The translations under genes and the position numbers were made by a program. This document shows, piece after piece, positions 9,033-17,403 of a stretch of 64,000 nt of DNA. Location: NCBI RefSeq assembly GCF_017894365.1, contig NZ_CP059467.1:868001-932000 (forward strand). The letters are read 5' to 3'. Source of the stretch: Aromatoleum bremense (GTDB taxonomy: Bacteria; Pseudomonadota; Gammaproteobacteria; Burkholderiales; Rhodocyclaceae). Positions within the stretch are counted from its first letter, which is position 1. Every line of letters starts with the position of its first letter. The notes under the pieces were generated by a model. The model did no database searches and had not been told where the DNA came from. It worked only from the letters and a program-made list of their open reading frames with translations.

Positions 9033-9357
9033 GTCTGTCCTTCCTGTCCGAAAGATTGCGGACGCCCGCCGGGATTGCGGGAGTTCTTCTTCTCGCCGGT
9101 CGCCGCGGCCGTGGAGGCGCAGCGGGGCGTTGACGTCGCCCCTGCCAGTGATTACTGAGCAGTATAATTCAGAAAACGCACTATGGTGCATTCCGATCAC
9201 GGTTATCGGATCGTGCATTACATTCAACGACGCGTTCGCCGAATATGGCCCCAACCCGAGGTTTCGATGCCGATGCCGAGACTCGGTTGCGAGGGCATTT
9301 CCGATATTTGCACCTGCGTGCTCATCACATTTGCGCCCTACTGCAGCGACAGCGTCG
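9033..9357. other. korCAB upstream region
   Basis: No gene is seen between the korC start and the end of the norF-like gene. On the minus strand a good -10-like TATACT (9161-9166) sits about 130 bases upstream of korC, but no matching -35 lies 16-18 bases above it. The sequence just upstream, TGCACCATAGTGCG (9177-9190), is a partial dyad. That would suit an activator-dependent promoter; this is inference. Confidence 0.35.
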
Positions 9358-9642
9358 TCAGCCGCCGAGCCACGCCGTAAGGATCAAGGCGACCGGCACG
9401 CAAAGAACGAAAACCCGGACGACCACCGCGATGAAAGGATGGGCGAGGTGAGACTCAATGAAATACCTGGCGACGATCCAGCCCTTGAGCCAGACGATGG
9501 CGGCGACGGGAAGCTGCAACCAGGCAGCGCTTCCCGACCGTTGCGCGAGCCACAGGCTGAGCAGCGTCAGCATCACGAGACCGAGCCAGGAAAGGAACAG
9601 CGGGAACAGCGCCGCCGACCGGGTCGTTTCGATCGTTTTCAT
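9358..9642 (-). CDS. norF: NorF-like / cytochrome c oxidase subunit IV family small membrane protein
   Basis: A 94-residue protein with three hydrophobic segments (LFPLFLSWLGLVMLTLLSLWLA; LQLPVAAIVWLKGWIVARYF; PFIAVVVRVFVLCVPVALIL). Size and the motif KGWIVARYFIE fit the prokaryotic oxidase subunit IV / NorF family. It starts three bases after the norE-like stop, so the two are a pair. NorEF proteins accompany nitric-oxide reductase and denitrification genes, but none of norCBQD lies here, so the symbol is provisional. Confidence 0.65.
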   Translation of the reverse strand: MKTIETTRSAALFPLFLSWLGLVMLTLLSLWLAQRSGSAAWLQLPVAAIVWLKGWIVARYFIESHLAHPFIAVVVRVFVLCVPVALILTAWLGG

Positions 9643-9645
9643 GAT

Positions 9646-10251
9646 TCAGGCCAGCACGTAGAAGAGCGGAAAGATGATCAGCCAGATGATGTCCGTGGCG
9701 TGCCAGTAGCTGGCCAGTGCTTCCAGACCGCTGTGATCCTCGGCGGTGTAGCCGCCGGCCAGGTGGCGCGCCAGGACCCACAGGATGCCGAGGATCCCCC
9801 AGAAGCCGTGCACCAGGTGGGTGAAGGTCAGGTAGTAATAAACGGTAAAGAAGATTCCGGATTCGCCGTTGATGCCGTGCGCGAGGTTCCACCGGATCTC
9901 GATGTATTTCGCCAGCGGATAACCGAGCGCGACGATCAGCGCGGCGATCAGCCACCCGAGCGATTCGCGACGACGCCCTGCCCGCATCCTCGCAACGGAG
10001 CAGGCAATGAAGAAACTGCTCGTGACCATCAGCAGGGTGATGACGGTGCCGGCGACAGTCGACAGGCGCCCGGCTCCTTCCTCGAACATCCCGGGGAAGT
10101 GGGCGCGGGCCACGAAGTAGACCGTGAAGAGCACGAGGAACTCGACGAACTCGCAGGTGATGCCGACCCAGATTCCGTGGTTTCCCGGAATACGTGCGCG
10201 GGTTTCCTGCTTGCCGCCGATGTCGAATGCGGGAATCGCCGCTGCGGTCAT
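9646..10251 (-). CDS. norE: NorE-like, cytochrome c oxidase subunit III family
   Basis: A 201-residue, five-helix membrane protein of the heme-copper oxidase subunit III fold. Family motifs are WVGITCEFVEFLVLF near the N-terminus, a central FFTVYYYLTFTHLVHGFWG, and the terminal ASYWHATDIIWLIIFPLFYV. Such short subunit III proteins beside denitrification genes are called NorE. The ATG at 10251 has AGGACGA five bases upstream and is preferred to a GTG nine codons earlier. Its neighbour on the 5' side is nosZ, 276 bases away on the same strand, so it could belong to the same denitrification transcript. Confidence 0.8.
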   Translation of the reverse strand: MTAAAIPAFDIGGKQETRARIPGNHGIWVGITCEFVEFLVLFTVYFVARAHFPGMFEEGAGRLSTVAGTVITLLMVTSSFFIACSVARMRAGRRRESLGWLIAALIVALGYPLAKYIEIRWNLAHGINGESGIFFTVYYYLTFTHLVHGFWGILGILWVLARHLAGGYTAEDHSGLEALASYWHATDIIWLIIFPLFYVLA

Positions 10252-10527
10252 TTTTCGTCCTGCCGGTTGATGAGGCACGGCCCCTATTCTTTCAAGCTGC
10301 AGCCGGGAAGCATAGATACAGGAGCATACGTTTCCGATCGGTACAGCCGGGGGCCGTTCGCGCTGCGTTCCGAACCGTCCCGGCTTGATGCCGCTGCGAC
10401 CTTGCCAGGGACAAGCTGCAACGACACCGACCCCTCGCCGTCCGTTTGTCCGGCATCCCCATCCCGCTTTCCGGCGTGATGGCGTGCCGGATGCTTCGAG
10501 TGCGGGCGAGACATGCTGGAATGCCGT

Positions 10528-12471
10528 TCAGGCCTCGACGATCATGCGTGTGCGCATTTCCATGTGCAGCGCATGGCAGAAGTGCGTGCAGTAGCACCAG
10601 TAGATTCCGGGTCTGTCGACTTTGAAGGTCACGGACTTGGTTTCCTGCGGATTCACAATGAAATTGATGTTGTGCCGCTGGATTGCGAAGCCGTGGGTCA
10701 GATCTTCGACCTTGTCGAGGTTCGTGAGGATGATCGTGACTTCATCCCCTTTCTTCACCCTGAATTCGCGCAGACTGAAAGCGGGGGCCTGGCTGACAAG
10801 CTTCACGGTGACCTTCCTGCCGTCCCGGAAGACGCCGGATTCCTTGGCGTCCCGCACCGCGTTCGGAAAGTCATCGAGGTTATAGATCTGCAGCGGCTTG
10901 ATGATGTCGCGCCGGATGATGATCGAGTCGTGCGGTTCGGACGCCACCGGGTTGTCGTGCACGAGCGTCATCTTGGCGCCGCTGATGTCGATCAGCTGGG
11001 ACGTTTCGGGATGCAGCGGGCCGACCGGAAGGAACCGGTCCTTCGAGAACTTGTTGTCCGACACCAGGAATCTGCCGTCGCACTCGCGCGTTTCGCCCAT
11101 CGACGTGAAGCCGTGGCCGGGCTGGTAATGTACGTCGAGGCGGTCGAGCACGACGGGGGCGTTCTTGTCGCCCTGGTAAGCCTTGATCGCGCCCTCGATG
11201 CTCCATTTCACCATCTGGCTATCGAGGAACAGCGTCGTGTAGGCATTACCGCGGTTGTCGAACGCGGTATGCAGCGGGCCGAGGCCGATTTCCGGTTCGG
11301 CCACGACGGCCTCGCGCGGCTCCTTCAGCTCGCCGTCGAACCACTTCAACACGAGTTCGTGCGCGATCAGACTTGCCGACGGCGAGAGCTTGCCTGCGCA
11401 GGCGTAGTACTTGCCGTCCGGACTGATGTTGACGCCGTGCGGGTTTTTCGGGATCGGCACGTAGCAGGTCAGCGCCGACTTCGGCTCCGCGTTGGCGGCC
11501 TTCGTGCCATCGACGACCGGCACCTTCGAGTCGCCGTAATAGCGCACTTTGCCCGCCTTCACCGCCTCTTCGATGCGGGCGACGTTGAAGAACAGGCACG
11601 TGTCCCATTCGAGCGACATCATCTCCTCGTACTTCGTCGCCATCTCGGTGTTGTACTGGGTTGTGGCGGCCAGCTTTCCGTCGTACGAAGTCGCCACCAG
11701 CTCGCAGTTCCCGTCGATCAGCACTTGCCAGCGCACTTCCATCGATTCCGCATCGACGCAGGTGAAGAGCGAGCGGTACGCGGCTTCGTCATCGAGCCCT
11801 TTGCCGAGATTGGGCAGCGGAATCGAGAATTCCGAGCCGCAGAACACGCGGGTGGTGTGGTTGATCGAACTGTCGACCGGATCGCGCTTGTCCGGGAAGG
11901 TGCCGTGGAAGCCCTGAATGTTCGGCAGCTGCGTAATCCGGTCGCATTCCATGGTGTCCAGGCGGACACGCGCAAGGCGGCAGTTGATCTTGTCGTTTAC
12001 GAACAGGTATTTGCCATCGTAGGTGCCGTCGGTGTAGGACGGGTGCAGGTGGTGGGTGTCGCCGGTGTCGTACTTCACGGAACCATCCGGGTTCGTGCCG
12101 ATGATCGCCTTCGACTCGTTCGTTATTCCCCAGCCGACCATACAGTCGGTGTTGAACACCGGGATGCGCTTGAACTCGCGGCCCGACGGCAGGCCGAAGA
12201 CACGCACGTCGCCGGCATGGCCGGCGCTGGAAAACATGTAATAGGTGTCGAGTTGTCCAGGGGCGACGGTGTACTCCCCGCCGTGGGCGGCAGGGGTCGC
12301 GGCTGCCGGTGTCGCGGCCGGCGCCGCCGTTGCCGCCCCGTCCTGCTTGCACGCCGCCAGGCCGACCGACAGGCCTGCGCCCGCCAGACCGGCAAAGGCG
12401 GCCCTGTTCAGAAATCGCCGACGACCGGCATGGGGCTGATCGTCGAGCGGTATTGTGTAGTCCTGAATCAT
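10528..12471 (-). CDS. nosZ: Nitrous-oxide reductase NosZ, Tat-exported
   Basis: A 647-residue periplasmic copper enzyme reducing N2O to N2, the last step of denitrification. The N-terminus has a twin-arginine signal (RRRFLNRAAF, residues 17-26) followed by AGLSVGLAAC and an Ala/Pro-rich linker. The seven-bladed propeller carries CuZ histidine motifs (DTHHLHPSYTDG, GFHGTFPDK, NPHGVNISPDGKY, EPHDSI), and the C-terminal cupredoxin domain holds the CuA site CYCTHFCHALHMEM. A Tat signal and this layout mark clade I NosZ. The ATG at 12471 follows GGAGCCAGG; the open frame further upstream is not protein-like. None of nosR, nosD, nosF, nosY or nosL is adjacent, which is unusual. Confidence 0.96.
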   Translation of the reverse strand: MIQDYTIPLDDQPHAGRRRFLNRAAFAGLAGAGLSVGLAACKQDGAATAAPAATPAAATPAAHGGEYTVAPGQLDTYYMFSSAGHAGDVRVFGLPSGREFKRIPVFNTDCMVGWGITNESKAIIGTNPDGSVKYDTGDTHHLHPSYTDGTYDGKYLFVNDKINCRLARVRLDTMECDRITQLPNIQGFHGTFPDKRDPVDSSINHTTRVFCGSEFSIPLPNLGKGLDDEAAYRSLFTCVDAESMEVRWQVLIDGNCELVATSYDGKLAATTQYNTEMATKYEEMMSLEWDTCLFFNVARIEEAVKAGKVRYYGDSKVPVVDGTKAANAEPKSALTCYVPIPKNPHGVNISPDGKYYACAGKLSPSASLIAHELVLKWFDGELKEPREAVVAEPEIGLGPLHTAFDNRGNAYTTLFLDSQMVKWSIEGAIKAYQGDKNAPVVLDRLDVHYQPGHGFTSMGETRECDGRFLVSDNKFSKDRFLPVGPLHPETSQLIDISGAKMTLVHDNPVASEPHDSIIIRRDIIKPLQIYNLDDFPNAVRDAKESGVFRDGRKVTVKLVSQAPAFSLREFRVKKGDEVTIILTNLDKVEDLTHGFAIQRHNINFIVNPQETKSVTFKVDRPGIYWCYCTHFCHALHMEMRTRMIVEA

Positions 12472-12881
12472 GTTGCCTGGCTCCGTTCTCAAGAGTGATC
12501 GGTATTTGTCGACCGGCTGCGCGGGCGAAACTGCGGGAGGCGGCGCTGCATGGCTCGGCTGCTGCGAAGGCAGTCGATCGGCCCTTTCGGCGGGAGGAAA
12601 GCCGCAGCGACCGAAGACCGGCGGCCGTGATTTTCCTTTCCACCATGCCTTGGTGGCGGTTACAGAAGGGAACATATTCGTGCGGCACAGCGTGATCGCG
12701 GCCTCACCCGACACAGCGCGCCGGGGAAAGCCGATCGACGCCAGCCGACGCACGATCTTCAGACCGGATGAACACGAGCCAAGTCAAGGCGCGCGCGATC
12801 CTGGACCGGTAGATTGCAATGCCGTCGGACCGGTGCCGGAATCGGACACATGAGCGGGCACGGAGAAGACGATGGATCGCG
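12472..12881. other. nosZ / mocR-type divergent intergenic region
   Basis: About 410 bases between the nosZ start and the divergent regulator gene. I see no gene. A short hairpin (CCACC-N7-GGTGG, about 12640-12656) lies upstream of nosZ. I looked for an FNR/DNR box (TTGAT-N4-ATCAA) and found no good match, so the control of nosZ cannot be read here. Confidence 0.4.
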
Positions 12882-14294
12882 ATGAATCTTTATGACCGCC
12901 TGACGCTGGACATCGAACAGCGTATCCGCGACGGCGTGCTGCGCGCCGGGGAGCGGCTGCCTTCGGTGCGCCAGGCGTGCCGGTCGCAACACCTGAGCCC
13001 CTCGACAGTGCTGAAGGCCTATTACCAGCTCGAGAGCCGCGGGCTGATCGAGGCGCGGCCGAAGTCCGGCTATTTCGTGCGTCCGCGCCTGCGCCAGCCG
13101 CTGCCCGAGCCGCAGCTCACGCGCCCCGTCGGCCACGCGACCGAACTGAATGTCAGCGACTTCATTTTCGAGATCCTCGAATCGGTGAAGGACCCGGCAG
13201 TGGTCCCGTTCGGATCGAGCTTCGCGAGCCCTCATCTGTACCCGTTGGCGAAGCTGGGGCGCTATCTCGCCGCCGCCGCGCGCCACATGGACCCGTTGTC
13301 GACGGTCACCGACCTGCCGCCGGGCAACGAGGAATTGCTGCGCCAGATCGCGCTGCGCTACCTGACCAGCGGTGTTCCGGTGCAACCGAGCGAGATCGTC
13401 ATCACATCGGGCGCGATGGAGGCGCTGAACCTGTGCCTGCAGGCGGTCACGCGTCCGGGCGACCTCGTCGCGGTCGAATCGCCGACCTTCTACGCCGGGC
13501 TGCAGGCGATCGAGCGGCTCGGGCTGCGCGTCATCGAGATCCCGACGCATCCGCGCGAAGGCGTCAGCCTCGCCGCGCTCGCCGACGCACTGCGCCACCA
13601 CCCGGTCAAAGCCTGCCTGCTGATGCTGAACTTCCAGAATCCGCTGGGCGCGCTGGCGCAGGACGACACCCGTCGCGCACTGGTCGAACTGTTGCGCCGG
13701 CACGACGTGCCGCTGATCGAGGACGACACCTACGCGGAACTGTACTTCGGCAAGCAGGCGCCGCTCGCGGCGAAATCGCTCGACACCAGTGGGCTCGTGC
13801 TCCACGTGTCGAGTTTCTCGAAGAGCCTCGCGCCCGGCTACCGTGTCGGCTGGGTCGCCGCCGGGCGATTCGCGCAGAAGATCCAGCGACTGAAGATTTC
13901 GACCAGCCTCGCGACGACGATTCCGGTACAGATCGCGCTCGCGGATTTCCTGCGGCGCGGCGCCTTCGACACGCATCTGCGCCGGCTGCGCTCGACGCTC
14001 GAAGGGCAGGAGACGAAGATGACTGCGGCGATCGAACGCCACTTCCCGGCCGGCACGCGGCTCGCCCGGCCACGCGGCGGCTATTTCGTGTGGGTCGAAC
14101 TGCCGCCGCAGGCCGACTCGCTCGCGCTGCACCGGATGGCGCAGGAGCACGGAATCAGCATCGCTCCAGGGCCGATCTTCTCGGCCAAGCGCGAATACCG
14201 CAACTGCATCCGGCTGAACTTCGGCCATCCGTGGTCCGACGAGCACGAGAACGCGATGGCGACGCTCGGCAGGATGATCACCGGACTGACCTGA
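12882..14294 (+). CDS. MocR-type regulator: GntR HTH fused to aminotransferase domain
   Basis: A 470-residue two-domain protein. Residues about 1-68 form a GntR winged helix (LYDRLTLDIEQRIRDGVLRAGERLPS, then SPSTVLKAYYQLESRGLIEARPKSGYFV). The rest is a fold-type I aminotransferase domain with LPPGNEELLRQIALRYL, the cofactor region LMLNFQNPLG, EDDTYAELYF and the PLP lysine in SSFSKSLAPGYRVGW. MocR proteins sense PLP or amino-acid metabolites and usually control a divergent gene, which here would be nosZ, although that is an unexpected target. The ATG at 12882 was taken because the HTH begins there; the ribosome-binding site is modest. Confidence 0.88.
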   Translation: MNLYDRLTLDIEQRIRDGVLRAGERLPSVRQACRSQHLSPSTVLKAYYQLESRGLIEARPKSGYFVRPRLRQPLPEPQLTRPVGHATELNVSDFIFEILESVKDPAVVPFGSSFASPHLYPLAKLGRYLAAAARHMDPLSTVTDLPPGNEELLRQIALRYLTSGVPVQPSEIVITSGAMEALNLCLQAVTRPGDLVAVESPTFYAGLQAIERLGLRVIEIPTHPREGVSLAALADALRHHPVKACLLMLNFQNPLGALAQDDTRRALVELLRRHDVPLIEDDTYAELYFGKQAPLAAKSLDTSGLVLHVSSFSKSLAPGYRVGWVAAGRFAQKIQRLKISTSLATTIPVQIALADFLRRGAFDTHLRRLRSTLEGQETKMTAAIERHFPAGTRLARPRGGYFVWVELPPQADSLALHRMAQEHGISIAPGPIFSAKREYRNCIRLNFGHPWSDEHENAMATLGRMITGLT

Positions 14295-14385
14295 GCCGAC
14301 CCTGCTGCGCGCCTCGAAACCGGGCTTGGTGCGCAGCGGGCGGGGACAGCCCGTTTCACGCCCGGGAACAGCGGGCGCGCCAGTT

Positions 14386-14976
14386 TCATTCGAGGCAGCA
14401 CGCCTTCTCGGTGAGGTCAGCGCATCCGCAGCCGACCTGGCCGGCGATCTGCCGCTGGATCGCCCTGAACCGTTCCTGCACGGCGTCGCCAAAGAGCGGA
14501 TCGGCGCTGAAATGGATCGCCGAATCGACGAGGAACCAGTCTTTCTTTTGCAGGGAAGCGGCGAGCCGGGGGAAAATCTCGCGCTCCTCCTTGTCCATGT
14601 GGCTGCGCAGGAACGCGACGTAGCGACACACGTCGCCGACGAGCGTGGCGCGCGACATCATCGCTCCGGCAGCCGCAGCGGCCAGATCCGCAGCCAGCGT
14701 CGCACCGCTTGCCTCGATTTGCCGGTGCTGGCCGGCCAGTTCGTCAACGACGTCCCGGGCGGACGGATCGTGGGCAAGGAGCATCCCGAACGCGACGTCC
14801 TCGCGCGGATGATGGAAGCGGTCGGGGTACTGCGTGATGTAGTAGACGACGTCCGACATGAGCTCGTAATCCGGCTGCTCGCCGCGGGCGAACAGTTCGG
14901 TCTGGGTTTCAAGCAGGTCGAGCAGCTTGCGGTAATTCGCGTGCTCGGCTTTCCACTTCGTGATATGTGCGGGCAT
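14386..14976 (-). CDS. Hemerythrin-like HHE-domain protein with Cys-rich tail
   Basis: A 196-residue cytosolic four-helix protein. Candidate di-iron ligands are visible as H in WKAEHANYRKLLD, FHHPRED, LAGQHRQIEA and LRSHMDKEEREIFP, the arrangement of hemerythrin HHE domains. The C-terminus adds an uncommon CGCADLTEKACC motif, possibly a redox or metal site. HHE proteins act in oxygen, iron or NO handling, and NO stress would suit a denitrifier. Start at 14976 with GGAGG upstream. It is divergent from fdxA, and the intergenic region holds a perfect dyad. Confidence 0.85.
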   Translation of the reverse strand: MPAHITKWKAEHANYRKLLDLLETQTELFARGEQPDYELMSDVVYYITQYPDRFHHPREDVAFGMLLAHDPSARDVVDELAGQHRQIEASGATLAADLAAAAAGAMMSRATLVGDVCRYVAFLRSHMDKEEREIFPRLAASLQKKDWFLVDSAIHFSADPLFGDAVQERFRAIQRQIAGQVGCGCADLTEKACCLE

Positions 14977-15082
14977 GACAGCCTCCGATGTTGGGTTCGT
15001 TCTCGACATCCCGCCTGCCCTCACTGCCGGGGACGGGACTCCACTGCACGATTTCATGCTAAGCACGCGTCCGCACCGCCGA

Positions 15083-15098
15083 AATGACTTTTGTCATT
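15083..15098. promoter_or_regulatory. Perfect FNR/DNR-type palindrome AATGAC-TTTT-GTCATT
   Basis: A 16-base perfect inverted repeat with a TGAC-N4-GTCA core, 107 bases upstream of the hemerythrin start and 107 bases upstream of fdxA. Half-site and spacing match Crp/Fnr-superfamily boxes (FNR TTGAT-N4-ATCAA; NNR/DNR variants with GTCAA). The Crp/Fnr gene at 15558-16304 keeps the Glu and Arg contacts that read TGA/TCA half-sites, so it is the natural candidate to bind here. Confidence 0.65.
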
Positions 15099-15205
15099 CA
15101 GCCGGGTGCCGCCCTGCCCTAATCTGCGCTTGTGCCGAACCCCCGGCATCTTTCGGCCACTGCCCGCGTTGCGGCGGGCCGGCCCCCAACGAGAGGAGAA
15201 AAATC

Positions 15206-15529
15206 ATGACTTACGTGGTCACCGAGGCCTGCATCAAGTGCAAACACACCGATTGCGTCGACGTCTGCCCGACCGACGCTTTCCGCGAAGGCCCCAATTT
15301 CCTCGTCATCGACCCGGAGGAATGCATCGACTGCACGCTGTGCGTGGCCGAATGCCCGGTGGACGCGATCTATGCCGACGACGACGTGCCGGACGACCAG
15401 CGGCAGTTCATCGCGCTGAACGAAGAGCTGGCGAAGGAGTGGAAGCCGATCGTCGAGGTCAAGCCCGCGCCGGCGGACGCGGGGATGTGGGCGACGGTGA
15501 AGGACAAGCTCAAGTTCCTGGAACGCTGA
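15206..15529 (+). CDS. fdxA: FdxA-type 7Fe ferredoxin ([3Fe-4S][4Fe-4S])
   Basis: A 107-residue ferredoxin. Cysteines C9, C17 and C50 would hold the 3Fe-4S cluster, and C21, C40, C43 and C46 the 4Fe-4S cluster; C12 is extra, as in other FdxA proteins. The conserved tail ends in KDKLKFLER. The ATG at 15206 follows a strong GAGAGGAGA. FdxA is a soluble low-potential electron carrier and a possible partner of the kor enzyme, though it is not in that operon. Confidence 0.95.
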   Translation: MTYVVTEACIKCKHTDCVDVCPTDAFREGPNFLVIDPEECIDCTLCVAECPVDAIYADDDVPDDQRQFIALNEELAKEWKPIVEVKPAPADAGMWATVKDKLKFLER

Positions 15530-15557
15530 CCGGCCCCGGCTGCGCGGTGGATTGCCG

Positions 15558-16304
15558 CTACGTGTCGAGGATCCGCCGCAGCATGTCGGCGCGCGTGATC
15601 TCCATCCCGCCAGGCCGGCTCGTCAGCCAGCCGGCTTTCTGCCACCGGCTGAGGATGCGGATGACGGTCTCGACCCGCGCGCTCACGAGCTGGCTGATTT
15701 CCTCGCGGGTCAGATTCACCTCGACCGCGACAGCGTCCGAGCCCGAGCCCGCTGGCCGGCCGAAGCGCTCGATCAGGTAGATCATCAATGCCGCCAGGCG
15801 CCGCGGCACCGAGCCCGCGCTGACGATGTCGATCTTCGCACGCAGCGCGGCCGTATGCTGGAGCAGCGCCCGGTTGACGGCGAGGCCGACCGCGACCGAA
15901 GTCTCGAGGGCCTCCCGCAGCACGTCTGCACGGATCGACAGGACATCGACCGCGCCGCCGATCGCGATCGCGTCGGCGGGAAACAGGCCGTGTTCGAGCG
16001 CCGCGGCGAGCCCGACCGCCTCACCCGTGCGGAACAGGCCGACGACGACGCCGTCCCCGGTCGGCGTCGTCTGCCGGATCTGGACGATCCCCGCTTCGAT
16101 GACCGCGAAATGTGCGGCGCGCTCACCAGTGAGCCACAGCGGCTCGCCGGACGCGAGGCGACGATGGCGCGCGCCCCGGGCGAGGCGCGCGAGATCGCCG
16201 GGCTCCAGGGTCGAGAACAGCTCCATCGCAGCCATCCGGTCGGCCGGAGCGCGGGCGTCTCCCGGTCTCGGCTGCGGCGTGGCCAGTGGCGGTGCGTGAC
16301 CCAT
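15558..16304 (-). CDS. Crp/Fnr-superfamily regulator without cysteines
   Basis: A 248-residue regulator: cyclic-nucleotide-binding-like barrel at about 28-145 (ELFSTLEPGDLARLARGARHRRLASGE onward), a dimer helix, and a C-terminal winged helix with TREEISQLVSARVETVIRIL. In that recognition helix the Glu and Arg (VETVIR) match the FNR residues that read TGA and TCA. No cysteine occurs anywhere, so it cannot be a 4Fe-4S FNR; a heme, NO (DNR/NNR-like) or other signal is possible. Of two adjacent ATGs, the second (16304) has better spacing from AGGAG. It is convergent with fdxA. Confidence 0.88.
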   Translation of the reverse strand: MGHAPPLATPQPRPGDARAPADRMAAMELFSTLEPGDLARLARGARHRRLASGEPLWLTGERAAHFAVIEAGIVQIRQTTPTGDGVVVGLFRTGEAVGLAAALEHGLFPADAIAIGGAVDVLSIRADVLREALETSVAVGLAVNRALLQHTAALRAKIDIVSAGSVPRRLAALMIYLIERFGRPAGSGSDAVAVEVNLTREEISQLVSARVETVIRILSRWQKAGWLTSRPGGMEITRADMLRRILDT

Positions 16305-16339
16305 CATGCTCCTGCGAACAGCAACGAACGGGCGTCGGT

Positions 16340-17035
16340 TCAGGACGATTCGCGCACCAGCGCGAGCCGGATGCGCTCGATCGCGTGCGACGGGCTGAGG
16401 CCTTTCGGGCAGACCTCGGTGCAATTCATGATCGTGCGGCAGCGGTACAGGCGGTACACGTCATCCAGATAGGCCAGCCGCTCGGCGGTCGCCGTGTCGC
16501 GGCTGTCGGAGATGAAGCGGTAAGCCTGCAGCAGCCCTGCGGGACCGATGAACTTGTCCGGGTTCCACCAGTACGACGGACAGAACGCGCTGCAGCAGGC
16601 GCACAGGATGCATTCGTAGAGCCCGTTCAGACGGTCGCGCTCTGCGGGCGTCTGCAGGCGCTCGCGCTCGGGCGCCAGTTCGTTGTTGATCAGGTAGGGC
16701 TTGATTGCGTGGTAGTGCGCGAAGAACTGCGTCATATCGACGATCAGGTCGCGAATCACCGGAAAACCCGGCAGCGGGCGCAGCACCACCGGCTCCTTCA
16801 ACCCGGCCAGCGACGTCAGGCACGCCAGGCCGTTGCGGCCGTTGATGTTCATCGCGTCCGAACCGCACACGCCTTCACGGCACGAACGCCGGAACGACAG
16901 GCTGTCGTCGATCGTCTTGAGCCGCATCAGCGCATCGAGCAGCTTCTTGTCGCCCGCTTCCGGCGTGACGTCGTAGTCCTGCATGCGCGGCTTCGCGTCG
17001 GTTTCGGGGTTGAAGCGGTAGATGCTGATTCGCAT
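16340..17035 (-). CDS. sdhB: Succinate dehydrogenase iron-sulfur subunit
   Basis: A 231-residue SdhB of full length. The N-terminal 2Fe-2S motif SCREGVCGSDAMNINGRNGL, the 4Fe-4S motif CILCACCSAFCPSYWW and the 3Fe-4S plus third motif CRTIMNCTEVCPKGLSP are intact. It carries electrons from the flavoprotein SdhA to quinone at SdhCD. The ATG at 17035 follows GAGGAGG. The gene sits 23 bases after sdhD, exactly where sdhA is normally found. Confidence 0.95.
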   Translation of the reverse strand: MRISIYRFNPETDAKPRMQDYDVTPEAGDKKLLDALMRLKTIDDSLSFRRSCREGVCGSDAMNINGRNGLACLTSLAGLKEPVVLRPLPGFPVIRDLIVDMTQFFAHYHAIKPYLINNELAPERERLQTPAERDRLNGLYECILCACCSAFCPSYWWNPDKFIGPAGLLQAYRFISDSRDTATAERLAYLDDVYRLYRCRTIMNCTEVCPKGLSPSHAIERIRLALVRESS

Positions 17036-17058
17036 GTCTTCCTCCTCGCCGCCGGCGC

Positions 17059-17403
17059 TCATCCGGGGGTGGTGAAATGCGCGGCCATCGTCAGCGCGAC
17101 GCGGATCACGATCGCGATCAGGACCAGTGCGATCAACCCCAGCAGCGGCAGGCGCACGGCCGGCGAGTGAATGTAGTCGAGCACGATGTCGCGGATGCCG
17201 ATCCAGCCGTGCAGGGCCAGCGCCGCGAAAAGCACGACGATCAGCACCGCGCCGTGCGGACTTGTCGCCAGTTCGTGCCAGCGTTCATAGCTGAGCGGCG
17301 GACCGACCAGCAGCATCGCCGCAGCCGCCGCGAGAAAGACCAGCAGCACGACCGCCGTCGCGCGCTGCAGCATCCACGCCCTTTGCCCGAGGAACAGTCT
17401 CAT
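17059..17403 (-). CDS. sdhD: Succinate dehydrogenase membrane anchor SdhD
   Basis: A 114-residue protein with three membrane helices (TAVVLLVFLAAAAAMLLVG; GAVLIVVLFAALALHGWIG; LPLLGLIALVLIAIVIRVAL). The motif ALHGWIGIRDIVLDY supplies the histidine and arginine/aspartate expected near the heme and quinone site. The ATG at 17403 overlaps the sdhC stop by four bases (ATGA). Confidence 0.9.
   Translation of the reverse strand: MRLFLGQRAWMLQRATAVVLLVFLAAAAAMLLVGPPLSYERWHELATSPHGAVLIVVLFAALALHGWIGIRDIVLDYIHSPAVRLPLLGLIALVLIAIVIRVALTMAAHFTTPG

Noticed and set aside
9033..9254. N-terminal extension of the GltD-like protein from the ATG at 9254
   Set aside because: The extra 74 residues read as non-protein sequence and skip over a good ribosome-binding site in front of TTG 9032.
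10284..10514. A 76-codon frame between nosZ and the norE-like gene as a possible nos accessory gene
   Set aside because: Low-complexity, charged sequence without a signal peptide, metal motif or ribosome-binding site.
12472..12881. FNR/DNR box controlling nosZ
   Set aside because: No sequence here matches TTGAT-N4-ATCAA or the GTCAA variant well enough to name.
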